64,000 nucleotides of DNA from Gnetum montanum (Eukaryota > Streptophyta > Gnetopsida > Gnetales > Gnetaceae): positions 23,084 through 87,083 of the forward strand of contig MNCI01014546.1 in the NCBI GenBank assembly GCA_015680685.1, read 5' to 3'. The position numbers and the translations under genes were made by a program. Shown piece by piece: positions 33,353 to 44,436 of this stretch; positions within the stretch are counted from its first letter, which is position 1; the number at the start of each line of letters is the position of its first letter. The notes below the pieces were generated by a model. It worked only from the letters and a program-made list of their open reading frames with translations. It ran no database searches and was not told where the DNA came from.

Positions 33353-34292
33353 TGATCAGCAGCAAAGGGTACCCCTAAGCTCAACCATACAAATCATGAA
33401 GTACTCACACACAATCCAATTGAATTCCATAGACTCTATGTCTTCCAGTACACTAGTATTCTAGGAAGTGAACCTTATCCTAATAGTCATTCCTTGTCTT
33501 TTCAATTACACTTGTGATGCACATGGTATGGTTAAGTGTAATCGAGACCTATGATTTTTATTATTTAATGTTTTATATTCCTTAGTTCTTAAAGTAGAAA
33601 GATGAAGTAATTTAATAACTAATTTAATTTGAACTACTTAACTAATCTCTAACTAGTCATAACATAAGCATCTGGTCTTACTTTCTATGCATGTTCTAAA
33701 CCCACATATCCACTGTTGGGTTACCAAGCACTATGCTACTAGGTGAACCAAGCAATAACACCGCTGGGATTACTAAGTGAATACATGTTTATGCTTGAAG
33801 CAATCATACTTATGTGCTTCATCTATTTAGCTTAATTAATTAACTAATCTCTTAAAGTCTAATTGAGCTTAATTAATTGCATATTTAATGAAAATAATAA
33901 ATGCATAAATAAATCATTAATCTATTCTAAGTGTTAAAAGGTTTGATCAAAAGACTCGTCTTCATTGTTGTACACACTTGTGTGATTCAAATACAACGAT
34001 GCTCGAATAAAGATCCATACACTTTCTAACTCTTACTGCAGGCACTCAGAGAAATATTCTAACTCTGAAATGGAAAAACTGCAAGAGCTTTGCTACTATT
34101 ATGAATTTTCTCCCCATAAACATGATTGTGAGCTTGTATTTATAGTTTTTATTATAGGGTTTCATATAAATACTATGTTGATGTGGCCCTGTCAATGAGG
34201 AAACACCATGTAAATAGGGCCCCATCGATGGAGGCCCATTGACAAGACCACATCAATGGAGGCCCGTCAACGCAACACTTTGATGCTCCTCA
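33353..34292 (-). repeat. Element C 5' LTR
   Basis: Minus strand: TGAGGAGCATCAAAGTG... start at 34292, with repeated GGGCC/ATTGA words in U3, a TATAAATAC box near 34145, AATAAAGA near 34000 and the U5 with the twin GGTAA motifs, ending at 33353. About 940 bp. The right flank begins cctat; the left partner is lost, so no duplication can be checked. Confidence 0.85.
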
Positions 34293-34769
34293 CCTATGAT
34301 CTTGTTAATTTGTGCCCAAAGCTATTAGCTTTATGAATGAAGTTTTTGAATTATGTTTCATGTATGTTTCAACTATTTAATATATTAATTTTGAACTTAA
34401 TAAAGATTCTAATTTTCACTATCCATAAACCCTTAGAAGCAAAACAATATACTCATAGTTGTAACCAAAAATAAGTGAAACATAACTACATCCTAAGATT
34501 TATAAAAGTTTATAACTCAGTGCCACCTAGTAGAATCAAACCTATGACATGAGGTTAATCTATGTTGTTGTTAACATAACTTGTAGAAGTGCTATTAGAA
34601 TGGTGAGAGAAAACAATCTACAACTATATGTGGCCCTAAGCCATATAGTTAACATGGTACTTTCATAGAATGCAAGTAAAACACAAGATGTTACTTGCCA
34701 TACTTGTAACTCATAGGATGTAAGTCATAAGTCTTAACTAGTAAGCCATACCTCCTTGATATATGTCAT
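34293..34769. other. Unassigned flank between element C and the LINE
   Basis: AT-rich, no gene seen. A word GGTTTGATTCT on the minus strand (about 34540) resembles a tRNA B box but no A box or tRNA fold goes with it. Part may be the 3' tail of the LINE. Confidence 0.4.
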
Positions 34770-35880
34770 TATCATCATCATTCTAGTGTTTTTTTTTTAC
34801 CAAAATGGAATTGGCTACATGAGTTATTTTTCATCATTCACCTCTATGAAGACCTAAATCTTTGTTTATTTGCAGTTTCTTCATATCACCTTTTATTATT
34901 TTTTCCCATGTCTTATTTGATCTTTCTTTCTATGGCTTTCCTAGAATAGTGATGTAGTAATCTCTTTGTATAGGCCAGTCATCTAATCTTCTTTGCACAT
35001 GCTCAAACCATCTAAGTCATCATTCTTATAGCTTATCTGAAATAGAAACCACTTCAACTCTTCCTTTTATATTGTTATTATGTAGTTCATATGGTAACAT
35101 TGTTATATTTTCATATTATTATTATGCAATTTATATTGTTATATTGTTATTTTTTGCCACAATGATTTGTTGTTCATGCCTATTTTGTATGACCCAACAT
35201 GCAGCACCATATAAGATAATAGGCCTCATTACTATCTTGTAAAATTTCTCCTTCAATTTCATTGGTATTATTTTGTCATATAGAACACCACTAGCCTATC
35301 TCTATTTTGACCATTTTCCCTCAATTTTATTTCACATAGCTTTATCAATTTCACCATCTAATTAGAGGATTGATCCTAGGTGGTGAAACTATGTGTAGTG
35401 AGGGACTTTTTGGCCTTAAATTGTCACTTCTATTTTACTAATGTTTATGTTGTTAAAATTGCATTCCATATATTCTATATTACTTCTACTAATTTTTAAG
35501 TCCTTGATTCTAAAGCATGTTTCTACTTCTCCATTTTCAAAGTAATATTATTTCAAGTTGTGTCCAGCAATATAATATCATTTCCACATAGCATGCACCA
35601 AAGCACATCATCTTGTATTTCCTTTGTTAATTCATTCATAAGAATGGTAAATAAATACAGTTTAAGTGCAAACCTTTGATGTAGACCTACCATTCCTGGA
35701 AAATCAGATGTTATTACACAAGATGTTATAATTTTAGTGGTATCTCCTTCATACATGTCTTGTATCACTTTAATATATTTATGAGGGATGTGTAATGTTT
35801 GTACCAACCATATAGAACATTTCATAGCTTCAATTAAAATGCCATGTCCTTGTATTGTAGTATTTATTAGTTACATTTAT
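34770..35880 (-). pseudogene. LINE (non-LTR) reverse transcriptase fragment, RTE-like
   Basis: The open stretch 35825-35553 reads YIKVIQDMYEGDTTKIITSC, GLHQRFALKLYLFTILMNEL, TKEIQDDVLWCML then CGNDIILLDTT, the plant LINE RT core in which FADDI has become CGNDI. It continues, with stops, through EYMECNFNNINISKIEV, FHHLGSILQLDGEID, MRPIILYGAACW and RWFEHVQRRLDDWPIQRD, to a GATGATGAT tail at about 34785-34770. The N-terminal RT and the endonuclease are missing (5' truncation is usual). The thumb region near 35080-35150 contains an inserted AT/TAA-rich stretch. Single-copy relic, inactive. Confidence 0.85.
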
Positions 35881-36566
35881 TTAAGCATATCATTGAGGTA
35901 ATTGTTCTTGCAAACTTATTCTTCCTAACTTCACAATGGCACCTCCACAAATTAAGTGTTAAGAACCTAATTCACAGTCACAAAAAGTCTTCAATTTTAT
36001 ATAGCCTTCACTAGGTCAATGATAATTACATGATAGTGTACAAATCTTTAATCAAATATGGACTTAGCCTACTATGCACGAATCAAGAATGGTAGGGAAA
36101 TGATAGAAATATCATGTTTAATTGCAAAAATCAACTAAGTTTTTATTGCTAAAAATTAAAGTACCTATAGAAAGACTAAGAATGATAAGATAAAAAAAAG
36201 TATAAACTTGAAATAAAAGAGCTTAAAATATTATAATATGAAAGCTTTAATATGGGGTGAAGGGTTTAGATTTTGTCCCCAAAGAATAAGATGCTTTATT
36301 ACTAAGAAAATAAGTGTTTACTTCCTAAGGAGGGCCAAACTAGCAATGTTGAAATAAAAATGTGAGTGAGATAAAACTAATAATAAAAACCCTATTTATG
36401 AGAAAAATATGAGTTTGAAGAGTGAAATTAAACCTTTTAAGTGTACGAATATAAATGGTGAAGTTACAAAAACTATCTAGAATCAAATCAGGATCAAAAC
36501 AAGGCTATTTTGGCCAAGTGTTTCATCACTAACACTAGAGCTAAAAAAATTCTGACTCTAGAGACT
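35881..36566. other. Unassigned sequence left of element D
   Basis: AT-rich, no reading frame of note and no link to the LTR families; possibly true background DNA into which D inserted. Confidence 0.4.
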
Positions 36567-36571
36567 AACAC
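36567..36571. repeat. Target-site duplication of element D, left (aacac)
   Basis: AACAC before the LTR; the right copy at 42401-42405 is AACGC, one difference. Confidence 0.7.
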
Positions 36572-37366
36572 TGATGAGTGGCGAGGTACCCCTACACTCA
36601 ACCATATGAATATGAGTGTTTCACGCATGATCCGGTCAAACTCTGCAGACAGACTAGTTGTGGTATCCAAACAGTTACTCGTAGGTCACAGTTTGTTATC
36701 TTCCCACCTGGACTAGTATTAACTTTGTCGTATGATTTAGTCCAGAGTGAGGTGTATGATGTGTTCCTACACTAATGCTACTCCTGGGTATGATGGGAAG
36801 TAATATTAACTAAGCTAAGAGAGAGAGAGAGGGTGAGAGAGAATCAAAGCTAGCCTAAGTGCGATGAGCATCCGTTCCTTAATCATCTGTACACATCCTA
36901 AACTTCGTGCATGACTACCATTGGGATTACTAAGCGCATGGCCTAAGTATGCTACTGGGTTACCAAGTAGTCACACTAAATTGCTCGTGATTAAGTCGTA
37001 CTCATTCCATGTTACTAGGAGATAAGGGTGAAGAAAGATTAATTATCTAGGGAAGCAATTAAACATTAACAGTAATTAATTACTATTTAGCTTAGTCCAT
37101 ATGCTGCAAGGTTTATCAGAAAGTTCATCTTTATTGTCATACACAAATGTGTGCTCAAGTACAATTTGCTCGAATAAAGATCCGTTCACTTTAAGACTCC
37201 TACTACAGGCACATGGAAATTATTCTAACTCTGGAATGGTAAAACTGCTATAGTTTGGCTAAGGGTCTAAGTCTATGTGAGTCAACAAGTGAAAGCCACC
37301 TCTTATTTATAGACATTGCGGTGGGCAATGATATCATGGGGGCATACGCGATATCGCGACTCATCA
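36572..37366 (-). repeat. Element D 3' LTR
   Basis: On the plus strand TGATGAGTGGCGAGGTACC... to ...CGCGACTCATCA. Contains a (GA)n run at about 36820-36833, TATTTATAG (TATA complement) near 37308 and the 12-nt palindrome CGCGATATCGCG at 37347-37358. Confidence 0.9.
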
Positions 37367-37384
37367 TACCCCCATGACTAAATG
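37367..37384 (-). promoter_or_regulatory. Element D polypurine tract at the 3' LTR
   Basis: Minus strand CATTTAGTCATGGGGGTA abuts the LTR start TGATGA, as in E (52582-52595). Primer for plus-strand synthesis. Confidence 0.8.
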
Positions 37385-37448
37385 AAAACTCGTCCTTGAG
37401 TTCCTTACAAAATATTGGGAAGGTATGGGATTATTGACTTGAATGACA

Positions 37449-37738
37449 CTAATGATGAATGGGGTGACATGTGAATGGATCATCATTATAATACATGACA
37501 ATATTAGTGTTCATGATAACAAGAGTGAACACTATACACATTTGCCATCTAGCTTTGTTTGGCAGCTGAGAGAGAAGAGAGAGAAAAGAAGAAGATGTGT
37601 TGCTGTCGATGACAAAATTGCACCTTCCGTTGTGCATCCATAGCCGCGCCACCAATCTTGTTCCTTGCATGACTGTTCCAGCACCAGTACATCCTAAGTG
37701 TTTCCTCTAGCTATAGTCCATTATTGTATGATTTTCAT
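37449..37738 (-). CDS. Element D short third ORF
   Basis: A splice acceptor (TGTGTGTAG) is followed by an ATG at 37738-37736. A shifted frame, open at 37670-37449, gives 73 residues: MQGTRLVARLWMHN..., then SFLSLLSQLPNK, MCIVFTLVIMNTNIVM. E has FFLSLFLFKLPNK and VRVFTTMVMNTNVVI at 52345-52465. The stretch is hydrophobic and could be one membrane segment. C and F have an unrelated, longer ORF at this place. No family recognised. Start codon and use of this frame are uncertain. Confidence 0.45.
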
Positions 37739-37949
37739 CTACACACATAACATAGTCACATATTAGCAAGGGTAAATAAATCACAATGCAATTGATACCT
37801 TGCCCCAGTGTACAATTTATTGGCTGAGTTGTGATATGGCTAATACAGATTATGGAGATATAACACTGGCAACTATTAAAGGTGTAAGATATAGGGGTTA
37901 GGAGAAAATTGAAAAAATTGGACCAGGACCCCCATGACTAAGAGCGATC
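37739..37949 (-). other. Element D intron relic with second G-rich tract
   Basis: Acceptor TGTGTGTAG|ATG is intact; the donor reads CTACCGGAG|GATCGC where C has GTAAGC and F GTATGC, so it is mutated. The second tract, TTAGTCATGGGGGTCC, is at 37945-37928. Confidence 0.55.
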
Positions 37950-39249
37950 CTCCGGTAGTAATAGAATGGAAAAATATAAGGAAAAAGAAAGATGGAGAAA
38001 AAGAAACAACAACAATGCCAATAAAATGGACGTCATAGGTGGAAAATGAACAAAATAAATGGTGATTGCAGTAATGTTTAAAGGAAAGAAGTTAGCTAAT
38101 GCACCAAATAGGAATGCTAGTGGGTCCTCCCCAAAGCAGGCTCATGCCCTTCAATGCCCTGACAATCCTACATTCAAAGAGTTCGTAGGCTCTGGAAATG
38201 TCAATTGGAAGTAAGATTTAAAGTCTTAACCACAAGAATTTACCAAAAAGAAAACAATGCATCAACCAAAATATAGACTATTGATACAATCGGCAATGAG
38301 GTGGAAAAATGGAGAAAGAATGATGAAGAGAAAAGAATGAAATGGAGTCCCAAAAATGAGGTGGTGTACAGCCCCTTGTGTATTAATGGTTAATGTGACT
38401 TAGTAGATCTCATTCCAAATCCAACCTCAAACAATCCACATTTAGTGACTTCGCATGAATACACTTGGCCAATCCATCCACATGAAGTAGCAAGAATGCT
38501 TCCGCCAAAGAGTCACCACCATTCCGATGAAATGAAAAAGGAAGGAGTAGGAAGCGAGAGAGGGCCTTAGTTAGAGGGAACATGTTTAGTTAGTTCCATA
38601 ACCAGTGCTTTGTAGCCTAGATGATTATTTCATCTAAGGAGTGTGCTTTGAATTCTCACTATTTTTTTTTTGTGTGTTTTTACGTGAGAACCACACCATG
38701 CAAAGACTTATTATTTTTATTGGCTCAGCTTCCTGATAATGGAGCAACGTCGGAATGGTAAGGAAAACTCAAGAAGAAAACATTCAAGCACCCAAGAGAA
38801 TGGCCAACACAATGCATCAAATCCCCTTGAAGTCACACCCTTTTCAATCCTTGAGTCCTTCCGTAGTTTGAGAAATGCCCAGTCACTAATTCGTTGATAG
38901 TTCTATTATTAAGAAAGGGACTGTACATTTCCAAGCCAAGAGAGATTATAGAAATTTATGAATGCATGGATGATGTGGACTCATTTCCTGTTATATCAAA
39001 AGAACCATACCTTACTATCAACATTATAACTTAAAGGTAAAAACAAAACATTGGCAATCAATAGAATACAGTTCATACCACCATCAGGAGCACTTATTAT
39101 GTGATGATCCTAACAAACAAACAAACCAACACACAAAGAAATAAAAGAGTATAAACGATGGTGCAAAAAAAAACAAGAAAAGTTAAAGAAATTTGTAAAA
39201 CAAAAATGTAAAATTAAAGAAAATGAAAAATATTTATTAATCTTGCTTG
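37950..39249 (-). other. Element D spacer after gag
   Basis: No gene. Colinear with E 50690-52000 in reverse: T-rich TTTTACA part (39120-39230), CTTTGCATGGTGTGGTTCTC (38680-38705), GGACCCACTAGCATTCC (about 38109-38130). Confidence 0.6.
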
Positions 39250-41486
39250 TTATAAAAATGGGGGATATCCCCCATAACTAAATGGTTGAGCATGACTAGA
39301 ATTAATAAATGGAAGGTTAGGATCCTTGCATGTTGAAAATATTGGGACCCGATCATACTTACCCCATTGGGGTTCACACACCTGATTATAGTAAACATAG
39401 TGAGGCAATTTATCAGATGTAGTTTTCGGATAACGAGTTGACCCACTATGATAATTGGGACTGTTAGATGGTATGCAAGGATTAGGATGTTGCCCTCCAT
39501 GGCTGTATTCATTGGGATGTATGGTTGTCGGAGTGTTAAGTGGTGGCCTTGATAAGGTAACATGAGGTGTTGGGTTTGAAGAGGAAGATGCACCATAGTG
39601 TTGGATTTGTGTTGAGTTGGTGGATGTAGTGGTTTCTGAATTGTGGTGTCCCTTTCGACAGTCACGTCTAAAGAAGGGATGCTTTCGATGTTGTGAAGGA
39701 CCTCCACTACTATTGGGAGTAGCAGCACAAGTAACGTTTGCAAGTTGGTGCTGTGGTGTAAAATCTTCTAGCATAGGTGGCGGTGATGCAGGAGGGGATG
39801 AAGTATGAGAATATTGAGATTGAGGAGAAGTGTAAGGCACATAAGATGGTGATCTTGTTGGAGAGGACATGGGTGGATAGTACTTGGAAGAATGATAATG
39901 ATGAGATGAGGTTGAAAATGCTGATCTTGTTGGATGGTCTAGTTGGTGGTGGCCTCCCCCATGACTGAGGTTGTCACCACTGTGGTTGAACCTGATATTT
40001 CTGTATGAAATTTGGATATAAAATTCCTCCCCAATGCTCATGTAAATGTGACAAAACTGGGCATTGGCCTTTGGGGTGATCGTACAGACAAACGTTACAT
40101 TGATATGTGAAATTGGTAGTTGAGTTCTTATTCTTATTATCTTCTGCCCTTTGTTTCGATTGTTGCGTGGTGTCCTATCCTGTTTCTCGATTTGGCATAG
40201 TTCTTCCTCTAATAATGTTGGCATATTCTCTACATCTTTTATGTACCCAGTCCGTCGTCTTATTGATCTTTTCCTCAATTTCATCTAGTGATTGTAGGAT
40301 TGGAAAAGATGATTCCACCTCCTTAAAGTGAGTGGATTTCTCCTCTTCATGATCATGGACCCTTGTTAAGCTGAGATTTTGGTCCTGTTAAGAACTTTCA
40401 ACATTCTCCCATTTGGCTAGTTCTCCTTCTTCTTTTGCCACCCACTTAATAAGCTCTTGGAGTCGATGGGTTCATAGCTCATATAGTTGACCTCGGGCGT
40501 ACATCCCTAGGGTCTCCCTTGTTTCATTATGGAGTCCATCTATGATATGGTACATTAGCCTCTCCTTGGAGAACCCATGGCCTGGGCAGTTGTTTAAGAG
40601 TGCATAATATCTTTCTAAGGCCATGTCCAAGGGTTCATGTTGCGCTTTCTTCCATTCTTAGATTTGTCTTCTCAAGGCTAACACTCTTGCATAGGTTTGA
40701 TATCTTTCATTGAAAAGTTCTACCATTGTCGGCCAACGTCGAATATATTTTGGTTTTAACGACCTATACCATACTTTTTCTTGGCCAACAAGTGTCAAAG
40801 GAAAGAGCTTAAGTTTTTCCACCCATTATCAATATTGTTCCATGTACAGGCATCGTAGAAGGCTTGTAAATGATGTTGCGGATCTGAATCATAGCCTCTT
40901 GAAAACTTGAGAAAGTTGTTTAAATCAAGCCTAGGTAGACAACTTTCTTTGCGATGCTTGTAGGATATTCGAATAGCCTCTTGTATAGGCGTTAGGCTCT
41001 TAGTGGCTAGCAGGGGTTCATCATCGCTAAGTAGGTTGTGAGTTTGTGAGTTGGGATGATGTTGCTCCTATTCATGTTGGCGTTCTTGATTTTTTTGTGA
41101 GCTCGATTTTTAGTTCTATGTTGATCCCTCAAAAGATAGTCATTCGTGTCACAATCTGACGTTGAAGGAGTAGAGGAAGAGAAGGAACTGTAAAACTCGT
41201 TATGACTTTTGTAAGTCTTCCAATCATCCCCAAGTAAGTTCTTGTTAGTTATTGAGAAGGTCCTAGGCCTTTCAGGCCTCCTCGTTCTATGGGATGTCTC
41301 ATCCTCACTAGAGGTATCAAAGTTGGATGACAAGAGTCTTTGAGTATCGTTGGGGTGTTCATAAACGTAGGGGACTCCTACATAAGGTTGAGTACTCCAG
41401 ACTTCATCTTCATCATCAATTCTATTGGTTCTCCAATTAATTACCTCATTAATGGTTGCAGGATCATAGTCTTGTGAGAGAGACAT
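39250..41486 (-). pseudogene. gag: Element D gag, distinct N terminus, few defects
   Basis: The first 159 codons (41486-41007, MSLSQDYDPATINEVINWRT) do not resemble the N termini of A, C, E and F, which carry a Y-x-HPDEY...FTFILH block. From about 41000 on the gene joins the family: FSRGYDSDPQHHLQAFYDAC, MALERYYALLNNCPGHGF and LGMYARGQLYEL. The zinc knuckle is CNVCLYDHPKGQC (CX2CX3HX4C, about 40090-40050). The C-terminal 344-codon stretch open at 40284-39250 has one frameshift near the knuckle but then gives the normal Pro/Ser/Tyr-rich tail and KHPFFRRD, the last words before protease in E (KKRPFFRT). The protease itself is absent. Confidence 0.85.
39258..39280 (-). promoter_or_regulatory. 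Element D first G-rich tract with palindrome
   Basis: Minus strand TTAGTTATGGGGGATATCCCCCAT; the inner 18 bases (39258-39275) form a perfect palindrome. Corresponds to AGTCGTGGGGGAG after pol in E. Confidence 0.6.
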
Positions 41487-41609
41487 TGTTGTGAAATTGT
41501 GTGTGAATTTGTATGTGACTTTTTGTAATTATTTCTCCCTAAAATATATATCATTAATTCCTATACAGTGACCTTGTATAATATAACTAATCTAGAGAAC
41601 TAGCACCAT

Positions 41610-41627
41610 CCCTGACAATGGCACCAA
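41610..41627 (-). promoter_or_regulatory. Primer binding site of element D
   Basis: Minus strand TTGGTGCCATTGTCAGGG directly next to the LTR; close to the tRNA-Asp-type consensus. Confidence 0.85.
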
Positions 41628-42400
41628 TGATGAGTGGTGAGGTACCCCTACACTCAACCATACGAATACGAGCGTTTCACGCACGATTTGGTCGAACTCC
41701 GCAGAAGGACTAGTTGTGGTATCCAAACAGTTACTCGTAGGTCGTAGTTCACTGTCTTCCCACCTGGACTAGTATTAACTTTATCATGTATGGTTTAGTT
41801 CAGAGTGAGGTGTATGATGTGTTCCTACACTAATGCTACTCCTGGGTATGATGGGAAGTAATATTAACTAAGGTAAGAGAGAGAGGATGAGAGAGAATCT
41901 AAGCTAGCCTCAGTGCAATGAGCATCCATTCCTTAATCATCTGTACACATCCTAAACTTCGTGCACGACTACCACTAGGATTACCAAGTGCATGGCCTAA
42001 GTACGCTACTGGGTTACCAAGTAGTCACACTTAAATGCTCGTGATTAAGTCGTACTCATTCCACGTTACTAGGAGATAAGGGTAAAAACAGATTAATTAT
42101 TTAGGAAAGCAATTAAACATTAACAGTAATTAATTACTATTTAGCTTAGTCCATATGCTACGAGGTTTATCAGAAAGTTCATCTTTATTGTTGTACACAA
42201 ATGTGTGCTCAGTTACAATTTGCTTGAATAAAGATCCGTTCACTTTAAGACTCCTACTGCAAGCACATGGAAATTATTCTAACTCTGGAATGGTAAAACT
42301 GTTATAGTTTGGCTAAGGGTATAAGTCTATGTGAGTGAACAAGGGAAAGCCGCCTCTTATTTATAAACATTGCAGGGAGCCGCGATATCGCGGCTCATCA
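41628..42400 (-). repeat. Element D 5' LTR
   Basis: Plus strand TGATGAGTGGTGAGG...GGCTCATCA. The promoter-proximal U3 holds a 20-nt perfect palindrome GAGCCGCGATATCGCGGCTC (42377-42396) at its outer end, 10-30 bases upstream of TATAAATAA (complement near 42356-42364). Confidence 0.9.
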
Positions 42401-43431
42401 AACGCTAATGTTGAAAAATTCAAAGTCTAAAGTGCTAATGTGGATGGTGCCTGACTAATGTTGAGGTTGCATTAGTGTTTGTACAAGAGCTTGGAAGAGT
42501 TGTGGTAGTCATGGAGCATGTAGAAGACACTGGGAGGTTTGCCACATGTACTTTTGACCTCTTAAAATCTTTACAATTACTTTAGATATTAGGAAACTAG
42601 CCTCAAAATATGGATTTTGGTACCATATTTATAGGGTTAGGGATGTCAAATTCAAGCTTGGATCTAAGTGAAGTTCATTGAGAGTTAGTCCAAAATTTTT
42701 TCTTGCAAAGTTTAACCATGTAAAATAGACAATGTGGATCTCATCAAGGGTGACCTTGATGTTAATGCTAATGCTAGTGTCAATGTCACTAGGAGTTAGA
42801 TAGATTTTCCCAGTTTTGTCCAATATCAAGTTTTGAGACTCTAAGACCCCATTTAATGCCCAAACCTAGGCCAAATGATGTCGAGATGATGCTATGAATC
42901 CTCTGAGGCTAGGGGATTATGTCAAATGTTGATGATGAGTGTTAAGAAAGCATGGTGTAGGTCCTAGGAATAGTAACCCTCACACATCATCACCAACACT
43001 TAGTTAAATTTTTGCAATTAAAACATATTAATTACTGTAGCCAACATTTTATCCTTCATGTGCTGGATTTCTTTAATATTTCCGATTAGGTATAATCCAT
43101 TTGCCATCAATTGTAATTTTTATAACGTTTAATTCCATGCATTGCCATATATCAATGAGCTAAATGTAGAAAATAAGTTTTGCATGTGCTTAAATTTTTT
43201 TTTCCAAAAATTATATTAATTATATTTGGATAGGAATAAATAATATCATGTGTAACAATACTACTTTTTATGTTTCAGCCACAAAAATTATGTGTTGTAA
43301 ATCCAAGTAACACATGTCATCTTTCGATGGTAAGCTCAAAAAACATGAATAATCAAAAAGAGTGACATGTACTATATATGATTTGCCTATTTCAAGTACT
43401 CCAATAATAAGAAAATAAAATATATGTCTAT
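42401..43431. other. Unassigned sequence between D and G/E
   Basis: Begins with the right duplication AACGC of D. AT-rich; frames at 42629-42829 and 43268-43507 (minus) show no motif. Probably the same background as 35881-36566. Confidence 0.4.
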
Positions 43432-43452
43432 TGATGAGTGATGAATCATGGT
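43432..43452 (+). repeat. LTR G, first 21 bases (split by element E)
   Basis: TGATGAGTGATGAATCATGGT has the LTR start word and continues, once E and one ATGGT are removed, at 53406 TTTTCTGTCAATCGC. Confidence 0.6.
43448..43452. repeat. Target-site duplication of element E, left (atggt)
   Basis: ATGGT, identical to 53401-53405. Confidence 0.92.
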
Positions 43453-44298
43453 TGATGAACCATGATATCAGGGTCGCGATATCGCATCCGTGATATTGGA
43501 TCCACAATATCGGAGCCTAACATGTGATGTTGGATACCCGATATCGCACCCTGCCTCATTGCCTATAAATAAGAGGTGAGCACACTTGGTTTTTCAATAA
43601 ATAGTTAGACCCTTAGTCGAACTCTTGCCTTTTCTTCCTCCTAGAGTTAGAATTATTTCTACGTGCCTGCAGTAGGAGTCATAAAGTAAACAAATCTTTA
43701 TTCGAGCATTGTGTACCTGAGCACACCTTGTGTACAGCAATAAAGATGAACTTTATGATAAACCTTGCAGCATTCAAAATAGATTAATTAATGTTATTTG
43801 TAATTATTTAATTCTTTTATTAGTTAATTAATGTTCTCTCTCTCTCTCTCACCCTACAACTCTCCTAAGTAAGCACACATAGTACGATCACTTCGAGCAT
43901 GCGTGTAATACTTGGTAACCTAGTAACGATTAGTGTTTGGTAATCCCAGTAGTGTTGCACTGGTTCAAAATGTGTATGGAAAGTGAGAACAGATACTGGT
44001 GTTAGGATTAATTAAAGCCTAGTTAATCAGTAGTTAAGTTGAATTAGTCACTTAGTTATCTCTCTACTCCCTTATTAGCATAGGACACAAAAAACATAAA
44101 AGATATAAAAATCATATGCCTTAAGCTTACTTAACCATACAATCATGACATACAGGTAAGCTTGGGAAGACAACAATGAACCAACACATTATTGTTCCAC
44201 AAAGGCACATAAACACTTAGTCCTTGGAATTCGACCGGATCATGCATGAAATGCTTGTATTTGTATGGTTGAGCATAGGGATACCTCGTCGCTCCTCA
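43453..44298 (+). repeat. Element E 5' LTR
   Basis: TGATGAACCATGATATC...CGCTCCTCA. U3 has four GATATCGC/GATATTGG-type words (43476-43550), a TATAAATAA box at 43563, AATAAAGA at 43739 and a (CT)n run at 43834-43850. Confidence 0.95.
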
Positions 44299-44317
44299 TT
44301 GGCGCCATTTCCGGGGA
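44299..44317 (+). promoter_or_regulatory. Primer binding site of element E
   Basis: TTGGCGCCATTTCCGGGGA adjoining the LTR; the best-kept copy of the tRNA-Asp-type site in the window. Confidence 0.9.
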
Positions 44318-44436
44318 CTTAGTTGTTTGTGCATTAATTAGAAATTAGTAAATTATTCACATCATTAGAATTAACCCTTAGATTTGGTTAAAGAAAAATA
44401 ATAATACGTAATACATTGCACACTGAACAGATAAGT

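Larger units (their letters stand above)
32566..34292 (-). mobile_element. Element C, right part: 5' LTR, primer site and gag start
   Basis: Minus strand, separated from the rest of C by element B. Read from 34292 down: LTR, primer binding site, leader, gag N terminus up to the insertion point. Confidence 0.9.
36572..42400 (-). mobile_element. Element D: gag-only Athila-like element
   Basis: Minus strand. LTRs 41628-42400 (5') and 36572-37366 (3'), primer site, gag (41486 to about 39250), then straight to the first G-rich tract, spacer, second tract, short third ORF, third tract and LTR. No protease active site, RT, RNase H or integrase is present; the loss lies exactly between the gag C terminus and the tract that follows pol in E. 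LTRs differ at fewer positions than those of E or B, so D is probably the youngest insertion here. It would need the enzymes of an E-like partner. Confidence 0.88.

Noticed and set aside
34520-34570. tRNA-like or SINE-like B box (minus strand GGTTTGATTCT)
   Set aside because: No A box at the right distance, no cloverleaf and no tail.
39237-39743. A 168-codon open frame on the minus strand overlapping the D gag tail
   Set aside because: A shadow of the Pro/Ser-rich gag frame; has none of the family words.
42401-43431. A host gene between D and E
   Set aside because: No splice-consistent or conserved coding stretch; frames are short and AT-driven.
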